Assembly (NCBI GenBank): GCA_033296685.1
Contig: MU854381.1
Location: 1 to 64,000, forward strand
Length of the DNA: 64,000 nt
Reading direction: 5' to 3'
Origin: Parachaetomium inaequale
Lineage: Eukaryota; Ascomycota; Sordariomycetes; Sordariales; Chaetomiaceae
Within the stretch, counting starts at the first letter, position 1. Every line of letters begins with the position of its first letter. Made by a program: the position numbers and the translations under genes. Below the pieces are notes generated by a model, which saw only the letters and a list, made by a program, of their open reading frames with translations, did not search any database and was not told where the DNA came from. This document shows positions 10,297 through 19,379 of the stretch, piece by piece.

Positions 10297-11085
10297 CTAA
10301 ACCTCAATAATAACAGCCTGCCCATAAACCGGAGCGACTCCATCCCCCCAGATCCCCACCACCGACAGCGCGAACCCCAGCCCGGCCAGCGCGCTCCGGA
10401 CAATCTGCTTCTTGAGGAAGACCTCGACCTCGGTCCTGACCTCCTCACCGTTCACATCCGCCGCCTGCTCCTCCACCTCCATCTCCTCCCCCGTGCTCCC
10501 CTCGCTGTGCGCGTCCGACCCGCCGGCGCCGAGCACCTCGTAGCTGGCCTCCATCCGCGCCCTGCTGGCCGCGGCGCGCTTCTCCTTTTCCTTTTGCTTG
10601 TCCTTACCAGCAGCAGTGGCGGCGGAAGCTGACGCCGGGCGGGCGGGGCCGAGGGCGAGCAGGTACGGCGCGAGCAGGTCGGAGGCGGCGGCTTGCGAGC
10701 CGAGGACGAGGGCCGAGGCGTAGAGCAGGTAGGGGTGGCGGAGCGGGCGCGGGGAAAGGAAGTAGGCGAGGACAAAGGCGGACGAGGAGACGGCGGCGAG
10801 CGAGCGGAGGTGGCGCGCGGCCGTGGAGGTCAGGGCGTCGAAGGCGCGCGCGGCGGTGCCGGCCGAGGGGAGGGTCAGGAGCGCGGGGATGGTGAGGGAG
10901 GAGAGTGTGTAAGAGAGGCCCTGGAACTAACTGTCAGTAACGGATGCTCGGAAAAATGCGGTCGGCCGACTGCCCGCATCATGGCGCGCGGGGAAGAGGG
11001 CGCAGAGCAGAGGGCCACGCACCGTCAGGACACCGAGCGACACGGTGCCGACAAACTTGAGCACCGAAACGCCCCTCGCAGCCAT
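10297..11085 (-). CDS. ATG33: Autophagy-related protein 33 (mitophagy factor)
   Basis: Two exons (11023-11085 and 10297-10920; intron 10921-11022) encode 228 aa; the first exon is exactly 21 codons. In yeast Atg33 is a mitochondrial outer-membrane protein needed for selective mitophagy. The N-terminus (MAARGVSVLKFVGTVSLG, then LTGLSYTLSS across the junction), the segment SPRPLRHPYLLY, and the C-terminal hydrophobic helix ending in GIWGDG match the Atg33 pattern (yeast has LRHPYLLY and GVYGEG). Four hydrophobic segments are visible: about 9-35, 60-80, 85-110 and 198-215. Between the third and fourth lies a charged Lys/Glu-rich loop starting with KDKQKEKEK and an acidic stretch. Identification is from memory of the yeast family, and function in this organism is inferred. 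Confidence 0.85.
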
Positions 11086-11417
11086 GGTTGCAATCGTCTG
11101 TCGTCGAGACCGAGGATTCGCAGGCGTTGAGTTGGCGATGGAAGATTAATGGAAATTGTCAGATGACGGCTGGCGGCAGTCAAGAGTAGCACATGGTTTT
11201 GACGATGGACGGCGTGGGGAGGAAGCAGCCGAGAGGAGGGGCCCGGTGGCCTTGGCGCTTCGGAGCCGGGCAGCTTGGGCGCTAAGCAGGGGCCCACTGC
11301 CCTGCGTCATCATTAAGCGGGCGACAAGGATGGGAGCAACAGCTGGCCCTAACCCTCACTCAACTTTGTTGACCACTTCAGGGGCACTTTCGACGTAAAA
11401 AAATATCCCTGTCAAAA
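11086..11417. other. ATG33 upstream region
   Basis: 332 nt between the ATG33 start and tRNA-Ser copy 2, presumably promoter. No other gene is visible. Confidence 0.4.
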
Positions 11418-11498
11418 GGCAACGTGCCAGAGTGGTTAATGGGTACGCCTCGAAAGCGTATGGCTTCGGCCGCAGCGGTTCGAATCCGCTCGTTGTCG
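11418..11498 (+). tRNA. tRNA-Ser(CGA), copy 2
   Basis: Base-for-base identical to 7819-7899 across all 81 nt, with unrelated flanks on both sides. Anticodon CGA, intronless. A T-rich stretch follows at 11500. Confidence 0.96.
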
Positions 11499-12016
11499 TT
11501 TACTTTTGCGTCTTTATTCTCTGTTCTTTTTGCTCGAAAAATATTCCTCGGTAGCACGGAGGTGAGAAGACCTCTGGACAGAGTCGCAGCCATTGAACGA
11601 TAAAGGTCCCTTGGAAAGGTACATAGACGTGGGCGGGAAGCATCACCCATCGTACCCACCCGGCCGTCGTCTGAGCCGAGATGTCTAGACTAAGATGGGT
11701 TGAGGCGCGGACTCGAGGTGGGAGCTTCTACATAAACACCGTAGAGAGGCATCAGGAACCACACAAAGAAGGAATGTGGCGATCGGATGGGCAAGTGACT
11801 GCTTGTACCACATTCAGAGCGTCATGGCCCGGGTATTCCTGACCTGAAAGGTGAGCCTTGTCCGGTCGATCAAGTTTGGCGAGGACTCACTCTTAGCAAC
11901 ACCTCAAGGCAGGCCACAGCACAGCTGTTGTGACAAGAAAACACATTTTCCCGGCTTATTCGCTATGCGATAGATACAGCCCGCCCTTCTCACCATAGAG
12001 CAGCACCACAGGACCA
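11499..12016. other. Intergenic
   Basis: 518 nt between tRNA-Ser and the TMA20 stop; no gene was recognised. Confidence 0.4.
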
Positions 12017-12815
12017 CTACTCCACGCTCAACCGCCAGAGCCCATCCCCCAGGAAATGCGCATCCTCGACAACCGGCCCCTTCCCCTTCTCCTTGATATC
12101 CTTCGTCCCCATCACCAGCAGCCCCACAGCCGCCGCCTCCTCCTTCCCCTCAGCCATGATCACAACCGGCTCCCCCTTCTCCAGCTCCCTACTCCAATGC
12201 CCCTCCTCATCGGGCCCCTCATTCGGCACCTTCACCCCCTCCTCCTCCTCTTCATCGTCTCCATCCTCTTTGTCCTCGGCATCCTTCTTCTCCCCATCCC
12301 CACCACCACCAGCCGCAGCCGCCAGCGCATCCCGATCCACCGGAATCGGCAACCTCCCCCCCTGACTCGTCAACCCGGGCGCCATGAGCGTCGCACCAGA
12401 CAGCACGAACCGGATCGCCCCGCGATCGATACGAATCGTGGGGAAGCATTGGGGAAACCGATGGACGAGGCGCAGGTGGGGCAGCAGCACGCGGCTGTTG
12501 TCCAGCTGGTAGACGAGCGGGTGGCCGTCGATGACGAAGAGCGCGACGCGGTCGGGCAGCTTGATCTGCTCGAGCGAGTGCTTCTTGGGCAGGACCTCGT
12601 CGATGTGGGGGGTCAGGAGCGGGTAGGTGGCCAGGATGGACTGCCGGATCGAGCGCTGGATCGAGGACTTGAGCTTTTGTTTTGGGGTGCCTTGGAGACT
12701 GTGCACGAGGGGAGGTTAGCGAGAGCTTTGCTTGGGTTGGGTGTTGGGTTTGCGGGAGGGGAAAGGGTAGGATGGGAGGCCCGGGAGCTGGGAATGCGTA
12801 CTCTTTCTTGAACAT
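12017..12815 (-). CDS. TMA20: Translation machinery-associated protein 20 (MCT-1/MCTS1 family)
   Basis: Two exons: 12802-12815 (14 nt, MFKK plus two bases) and 12017-12698, with intron 12699-12801 (GTACGC...CAG). The 231-aa product starts MFKKDLQGTPKQKLKSS and has the MCT-1 N-terminal domain (IDEVLPKKHSLEQIKLPDRV, DGHPLVYQL, LLPHLRLVHRFPQCFPTIRID) and a C-terminal PUA domain (GAIRFVLSGATLMAPGLTSQ ... PVVIMAEGKEEAAAVG ... DGLWRLSVE). Homologues act with Tma22/DENR in 40S recycling and reinitiation. Human MCT-1 is about 181 aa; the excess is an Ala/Gly then Asp/Glu-rich insert of about 50-55 residues inside the PUA domain, between LTSQGGRLP and ELEKGEPVV. A tiny first coding exon is easily missed by gene finders. 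Confidence 0.95.
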
Positions 12816-13222
12816 GGTGGATGTGGGGAGAGCGACGCGCTGCTCCTGCGATATAATTGGGGTGGTTGTTGGGCGAGAATCTCTCGCTGCGGGCCAAGTC
12901 TTGGTGTCGCGATGCCGTGCTTGGTTGCCCCGCGATTGTTGCTTGACAGAGGGGAAGCACTCAGCATGGTGGGGTGGCTGCCAAGCCTTTGGCGGGGTTC
13001 TTTGTGGCCCACCAGCCACAGTGTGTCGTCACTGAGGCCTCGACAGACACCATGATAGCTCGCTGGAATGCCGGAATGGTCGACCGCGGCGATAAGGCAA
13101 GGAGAACTCGAGATGTGACGATGACGCGTTAAACGCGAATTCGAAAGCGCGACTCATGGTATTGTACAAGCACAGCTAAGCAAACTCCTCCCGCTCTCTC
13201 CTCCCCGATCCCCGATCCCCGC
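12816..13222. other. TMA20 promoter / I78 3' region
   Basis: 407 nt, both neighbours on the minus strand. No additional gene is visible. Confidence 0.4.
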
Positions 13223-13548
13223 TCAGCCGTGATACACGTGCGAGACCGTTCCGTCTTCCGTGACATGTACGTTCAGCCTCTCCGGCTTGAAGTCTCTGGT
13301 CACCATCATGCCGGGCTCGATGACGCGAGTCTCCTGTGGCAGGTCCGTCTTGCAGAAGGTCTGCCAGTGGTGATGGCACCAAGTCGTCAGTGCGAGTCCC
13401 GGGCGGACGCGGAGACGAGACGACTTTGACTCACCGTTTCGGAGGACGGGCCCTCCGACAGCGTCTTGCCCGCGAGCTTGGTCATCCACTCCTGCGTCTT
13501 GTCGCCGCCCATGTTGTCGGCCGTAACTCCGGGGACGACGAGAGGCAT
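13223..13548 (-). CDS. Small protease inhibitor, I78 family
   Basis: Two exons (13435-13548, 38 codons; 13223-13360, 45 codons plus stop; intron 13361-13434) encode 83 aa. The second exon carries the I78 pattern: FCKTDLPQETRVIEPGMMVT followed by DFKPERLNVHVTEDGTV and a terminal VYHG, comparable to the RVI-PG-VT-D-RLN-V layout of the Aspergillus elastase inhibitor. No signal peptide is present; the N-terminus MPLVVPGVTADNMGGDKTQE is cytosol-like, so an intracellular role against endogenous serine proteases is more likely than secretion. Only one cysteine is present where secreted members have a disulfide; this difference and the target protease are inference. Confidence 0.85.
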
Positions 13549-13833
13549 GGTGCTTGTTCGTTGCAGAGGTCGAGTAGCTGTGTTGCAGAAAACGCGGTGC
13601 AGTGAACTTGTGAAGCGCGATGTGATTGTGAATGGTTTGCGAGTTGGGTGCATTACCTAGGTAGGTAGTCTGCAAGTCGGGCTTGAGGCCGTGAAGGCGC
13701 TTATAAGTCGTGGTTCTCTGGGTCTGCCGGCCAGGTGCTGGCGATGACGTAGCACGCAGGAGGACGCGGCAGCACAGCCACTGGTGACTATGCAAAAAGG
13801 ACTCGGTAGGCCCGATGCAAAAGTAAAGTCACA

Positions 13834-13907
13834 TGATTTTGTCCAGGTTCGAACTGGAGACCTTCAGTGTGTTAGACTGACGTGATAACCAACTACACCA
13901 CGAAACC
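13834..13907 (-). tRNA. tRNA-Val(AAC)
   Basis: Minus-strand acceptor GGTTTCG with CAAAATC and discriminator A, D arm GTGTAGTTGGTTATCAC, anticodon stem TCAGT/ACTGA with loop CTAACAC (AAC), T arm TCCAG-TTCGAAC-CTGGA. One acceptor pair (6:67) is C-A instead of C-G; the rest is regular. Pol III terminator TTTT downstream (minus strand). Intronless, 74 nt. Confidence 0.93.
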
Positions 13908-16900
13908 ATTCATTGGATGGTGATTTGTGGGGTCGGGACAGCACTTCATCACCGACTGACCATGCGGGTCATTCTTCACAAGTTGACGTCCGATAGCAAT
14001 CAACGGTTGCTGTCTTCGTGTGACGTGGACAATCTTGTTCTTTTCCTAATCAACAACTACCCAGGTGGCAACTAGGTAAACCATACTACCTCCGTCTTCC
14101 TGTACTATGTAGCCCAAGTTCCCTGCCTCAGTGTCTGCCACCTCTGTACCGACTAGGCGAGGCACCAACTTCCCGAGACTGGTCGCTACACACAGCACTA
14201 GGTTAGGTTTTTTTTTTCTTGTTTTTCTTGTTTTTCTTTTGAGGCTCTCTCTCGGCCCGAGCCTCTCTTTCAGCTCGCTTGGCAGCGTTTTCGCACTGAA
14301 CACTAAACAAAGGGGAGAATGATTCGTCAGGGCATCAGTCTGTAGACCGGCCAAGGGGGACGGTGGACCTACCAGTGGGCGAGGCGAGGATGCCATGCGT
14401 CGTGTATTTGACAGACTACCATGTGTCCGCGGCGGATACAACGCTGCTTGGCAATGCTTCGGCATTCCGGGCTGACAAGCGTTGATATTAGTGATGCTTC
14501 ACGACTGTGAAACCGGGAATGCCTGACCAGTGATGCTTGGTTACCGGGTTTCGACTTGTGGACATGTTATAAGTCGGTTTGTCGCCGTCAAGCGACACGA
14601 CAGCAGCGATCGAAACGAGTTGGCCCGGAGCTGAAAAAAAGATGGCGGCGAGGGAACACTGGAAGAGTTGGCAGCGAAGGGAGAGAGTGCCAGCAAAGGT
14701 AGAGAGTTGGCAGGGCCGGTCGATGTGCGAGAGAAATGTGGTCAGATTTATACCGTGAGCGGGAGCTTCTGTTCGCTGGTTATTAGCCCAACGCAGTTGC
14801 TCGCGGCGCCGTTTGCATGGAGACGGATGATTGGCATGACGACACGCACCTTTCTCGAGCCTCCCGTGAAGCTGATTCCATCCGATCAGAGCACTCTGCC
14901 CATGATTTTGACAAGGCCTCAGTGAGCGTTCTCTCTCGTCATGGCAACCTACCTTGCCTAGGTGGTAGGTATGCACAGCATCGCAATCAACAGGCACCTT
15001 TTGAGAGACAGTTCATGCAGTAACAGTCCTCGAGGAGGCACACACGGGATCGGAGCTTGGGCTGTCGTAATCCATAATTCGATGCTAATATTGAGGGCGG
15101 ATCTGGCTTCAGGATGGCAACCGACGACTACGGGCAGGGGGGTGCAATGTATATGCAGGTAGTTGGATCAGTTTCCCCAGTCCTGCTTCTACATACTGAT
15201 ATACTCTTTGACTCACTGCTAAAGCGTAGTGGTGAGATGAATATGCTTGTATTCTGTGCCTTGCAGCACATGATTGTATTCAATCCCCTGGCGTCATGCC
15301 CGTGTGCATTGCAGGCACGCGACAGTAGGTTAAGACGACGGCAATGTGTTTCGAGAGAAAGGGACGAGATGGTATCTTCTAGAATCCTATGAGGTTCCCC
15401 GTCACGGCGTCATCCCTCTCGAACTGTTCCACTACCCCTGCCTCCAAGGCGCGTGGTCGGTTCTGCGTTTTTGGAGCCCCGACGAGTATAGTTTCGACTG
15501 CTCAAGAACTTTGTCTTTCAAGCAGCTAGTCCCCAGTTAGCAAAGAATATGATGGACTGGAAACCCCGTCTCTCCCATGTCGAGGTAGTCGAGTCTTTGG
15601 CTTATGCTCGAGTAATTGTCTAGCAGACTAGTAGACTGAAATCTGACTAGGTAATGTTCCTGCCATGTCCTCGACGGCAGATATGCGTGAAGCCCCTGAA
15701 AATCAACTTCAGGGGGAGCCATTCTTCGAGACGTCATCAGACAGGGGAAGAAAGAAAAGCCAGCCCCGCGATAGATTAGCTGATGAGTTGAACATGCGAC
15801 TGCCTTGCTTATATCAACTGTCCCGAGTCCATAACTTCGAATCACCTCACCTATCCCTCACATAAAGCTACCTTGGTATACGTCAATGTGAGTTGCGAAT
15901 TAACTTTCTTGGGTCATTCCCACCTTTTCTTTCTATAAATATACAATCAAATGCAAATCTCAAGCGATTCAGCTGTTCCCAGCGCCAGAGAGTAGGTAGG
16001 TGGTGCTTTGTCGATTTATGTGATGGATTCCGAGCTTCGTCCGAGAGCCACACGCGAACTGCAGTGGTGAGCCGGTTCGAGCCTCGCCCCGTTTGCTCGC
16101 ATTTGCAGGCGTAAAGACCCGTCAGCATGCAGTGGCATCCTCCAGGATATCTCATGCAAGGATTCGGCGCAGCTCCCGTCGCTTGCAGTACCGCCTCACA
16201 GCCACAGACCACCAGCCCCGACCGCTGACTGTGCTGGCCGCTGCCGGATGGGGTTCCGACGGCGTGGAGGGCGGAATGACGGGAGGTCGGGTCCTGGTCT
16301 CCGTGATGGGCCGCTTGGCTGAGGGAAGCATGGAGTTTCTTTTCCCCCACGGGGCCAAAACTGTTCACTGTGCAGGCGCCAACCATCTGCAATGAGATGC
16401 CAACACATGCCTTTCATGGCTGGTGTGTCGTGGTTGTAAGCGCCACAGCGCCAGCTCAACATTAACAAACGGTGGCAAAGACAAAAGGCGGTGAACAGTC
16501 GTCAAGGTTGGTAGGCTTGGCCTGATAAAGTTGTTGATAATAAACGGCGCTGAGGCTTGCCGTGTCTGGAATTCTTCTTTCCATGCTCTGTGAGTTTTGT
16601 TTTGCACTCTCTCGCTTATCAGGCTCTCTGCTGGCTTGCGAGTGCGCGACATCGCATTCCGAATCCCATGCTAAGCCAGATTCGGCGCCAAGTTACTCGG
16701 TCCAGGGCGTCTTCCATTTTCTCGAAGGGCAGCCACGCCAAATCTTTGGGCTTGCTGACTGCCATGAAAAAGAGTGCTTCCAGGTCGTTCTCGACCTCTT
16801 TCCGCTCGTCTCACCACATCTCTCTGGAAAAAGAACCGTGTGTGTCTCAGGGTGGCATTCCAACCACAAGGAATTTCCAGGTTGTGAGCTCCCTGTCAGA

Positions 16901-17648
16901 GGCAAGCTGCCGACAGCCGCTTCAAGTTCCACGGCACTGGCCCGTCAAAATCTGCATCGCAATGAAGACCCACCTGGGACAGCAGGGATGTGCCGGAGCT
17001 TGTCTCATCTACGCGCTTCTATTGGTTGACGCCGCTGAAAGTGGATCCAACCGCCTGGGTTGCCAAGACATTTAGCTGTTTTTTGCAGACCCCTGCCTGG
17101 ACCCCTGGAGCCTGGGGCAGAGTCTTGAGGTTCCATCGTCAAGCCCAGCCTCACGCCAATTGCCCTGCCCGCTCTTCCGTTTGCTTGTCGAGCAATGGCC
17201 CCCGCTCCTTCGGCCAGGGGCTGGGCTGAGCGCTGGGCGATGGACCGGGGAAAAAAGGAGGCCTTCCCGTGCTAATTAAAGTTGGGCCTCTCCCAGTCTG
17301 ACCTTCTTCTCCCTCTGCATTCCTGTGAAGACGACACATTTCGACGCGGTTCGCGCTGGATCTGCAAATTCCCTTGCGCTGTGATTGCGGGACTACAATT
17401 TCCACGGATGCCGACCTTGTGTTGAAGAATTATTTCCACAACACCGCCGAGCGCCACGAACCGCAGCAGGCCCTCCGTGCAAAAGACGAGTCGTGGATCT
17501 GTGGAGAGTCGAGATCTCCGATAGCGCAAGGGACAGCCAGCCAAAGCAGTCGGTTGACAAGACGAATCGACAAATCGGGAAAGTCGCCTTGCAAATAGGC
17601 CAGTCGCACGCGAAAACGCCGCGACGATCCGGGGGAAGACACGCCAAA
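13908..17648. other. 3.7-kb gene-poor interval
   Basis: No ORF here shows a domain, sensible splice sites or biased composition. A pyrimidine/T-rich run (tttttttttcttgtttttcttg) lies at 14211-14237. The right 500 nt is the upstream region of the membrane-protein gene. I see no transposase or reverse-transcriptase remnant. A noncoding RNA cannot be excluded by eye. Confidence 0.4.
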
Positions 17649-18668
17649 ATGCGCAACACCATCCTCACCTCGCTCTTCTTGGCCTCGGCCACCCTCACAT
17701 CGGCCAGTCGCCTCGAATGCCTCTACACGCGCAGCCGGGAACTCGCAGACGCCGCGTCGTGCGGCCACGAAGGCTCTCTCAACTACTGCTTCTCGCAGCT
17801 CCCGCTCACCATCCAGCCGGAAGCCCTCTCCTCCGAACTCGAGCGCTGCTTTGTCGCGGCAGGCTGCACGCCGGATGAGTCCCAGATCGAAGCCCTCCGC
17901 GTGCTCCAGCAATGCGACAGCCCCTCAGCCGATCTCCGCCGCGGCCGGCGCCATGACGACGCCTCCCCTCTCGCAGCCGCGGCCAACGAACCGCTCCTCG
18001 CCGCCCGCAACCCGCTCCCGGGCGTCGTCACGGCCGCCATGAACCCGCCCCTCGCGGCCCGGCAAACCGCCACCACCACGACCAACAACGACAACCCGAG
18101 CTCGCCCTCGCCCTGCTTCACCGACAGCACGACCGATATCACGACCTGCCCGATCCAGACGACGGGCCCCTCGTCGGGCAAGAAGCTCCCCTGCTTCCCG
18201 ACGACGCAGACGACGCCCGTGTGCCGCGACGGGCTCATCTGCCAGGCCGACGCGCAGGGCAACCCGTCGTGCATGTACAAGCACTCGTCGCTCGCCATCG
18301 ACGGCATCATCATCTCGGCCGTCTTCGCCGCCGCCGTCGTCGTCTCCGTCTTCTCCATCTGCTTCCTCTGCTGCCGCGAGCGCCGCGAGCACCGCCGCAT
18401 CGAGCGCGCCGCCGAGGCCGCCCGCATCGCCAAGGAGGCAAAGACCCAGGCCACCGTCGCCGCCAAGCGGCCCGGCACGGCCGTCACCGGCGGCGTGTCG
18501 GGCCCCGCCGTCGAGGGCCAGCCGCTCATGTACCAGGGCGGTGGTGGCGGTGGCGTGGGCGGTCCGTCGTCGCCCGGCCCGCAGCAGCAGCATTTCCCCC
18601 AGCAGGGCTATGCCGCCGGGAACCCCTTCTCGGATGCCGGCCATGATGGGCACCCGGCTCTGAGGTGA
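17649..18668 (+). CDS. Fungus-specific Cys-rich single-pass membrane protein
   Basis: Single exon, 339 aa from ATG 17649 (the frame is open upstream but without an ATG context or family character). In order: signal peptide (1-20, MRNTILTSLFLASATLTSAS); an ectodomain with six cysteines (24, 38, 47, 67, 73, 89); a Ser/Thr/Pro-rich linker; a second six-cysteine cluster (156-208); one transmembrane helix (about 216-242) ending FLCC followed by the basic stop-transfer RERREHRR; and a 100-residue cytosolic tail rich in Ala/Lys then Gly/Pro/Gln. The topology resembles fungal cell-wall sensors of the Wsc/Mid2 type, but no WSC domain is present, so a sensor role is only a guess. I do not recognise a named family. 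Confidence 0.8.
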   Translation: MRNTILTSLFLASATLTSASRLECLYTRSRELADAASCGHEGSLNYCFSQLPLTIQPEALSSELERCFVAAGCTPDESQIEALRVLQQCDSPSADLRRGRRHDDASPLAAAANEPLLAARNPLPGVVTAAMNPPLAARQTATTTTNNDNPSSPSPCFTDSTTDITTCPIQTTGPSSGKKLPCFPTTQTTPVCRDGLICQADAQGNPSCMYKHSSLAIDGIIISAVFAAAVVVSVFSICFLCCRERREHRRIERAAEAARIAKEAKTQATVAAKRPGTAVTGGVSGPAVEGQPLMYQGGGGGGVGGPSSPGPQQQHFPQQGYAAGNPFSDAGHDGHPALR

Positions 18669-19379
18669 GCGGGCGGGTGCTGAGGCGTGAGCCTGAGCTT
18701 GGGGATGGATGAGAGCGTAGACGTTGGCTGGCTCGCAGCGCAGGTGGTTCGTGGTCTCTTGAGCTGAGGCGGGTGGATGCAATCTCTCTTGTAGAGGGGG
18801 TTGGAGAGGAGGAGAGCATTGGGGATACTTGCTGGTCTGTTTGGGAAAATGTTGGTCTTGATATCTTGGTAATCCATAGTTTCGCTTGGGCAAGCGGCGG
18901 TGTTTGTACGGCAACAATTTCCTTGTCATTTCGGCTAGGCATTGAATCACCATCTCCCTCGTCTGCCTCCATGTGACTGCTCACCATCAAGGCAGTGTCG
19001 GTCAATGTTGGCCAGTTCAAGGACAGACACAATCACACCTCAGACGGAAAACCAGTTGTTGAGTTTGATCATCCCGAGGCAGCAATGCTGCACTCCACGA
19101 ACCGCTTCCCCTCGCTGGATCAAATACTAAGGTACTGTACAACACACACCATCGCTGAATTCCCCAGTAGCTACCTCGCAAAGGATATACCATAGCCATG
19201 GTATCCCGTCTCTGCTGGCTCCTTGTACCAGCTTCTCCACGGGCTCCGGTCTATTTGGCCGGCTTATCATGACCCGGTACGGCGTCTGTTCAACTAGCGT
19301 CCGGCATATTCCCCAGAATGCTTCTCTAGAGCTGCCTCCATTGCTCGTGACAGCACGGCGCCGCTGCATACGGCCAGTC
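18669..19379. other. Convergent intergenic region
   Basis: 711 nt between two converging genes, so mostly 3' UTR. No gene was recognised. Confidence 0.4.

Noticed and set aside
16040..16110. ggttcgagcc sequence resembling a tRNA T arm
   Set aside because: No acceptor, D or anticodon stems can be folded around it.
16557..17229. Overlapping plus-strand frames of 155-172 codons in the large gap
   Set aside because: No domain, no consistent composition, and several frames are open at once.
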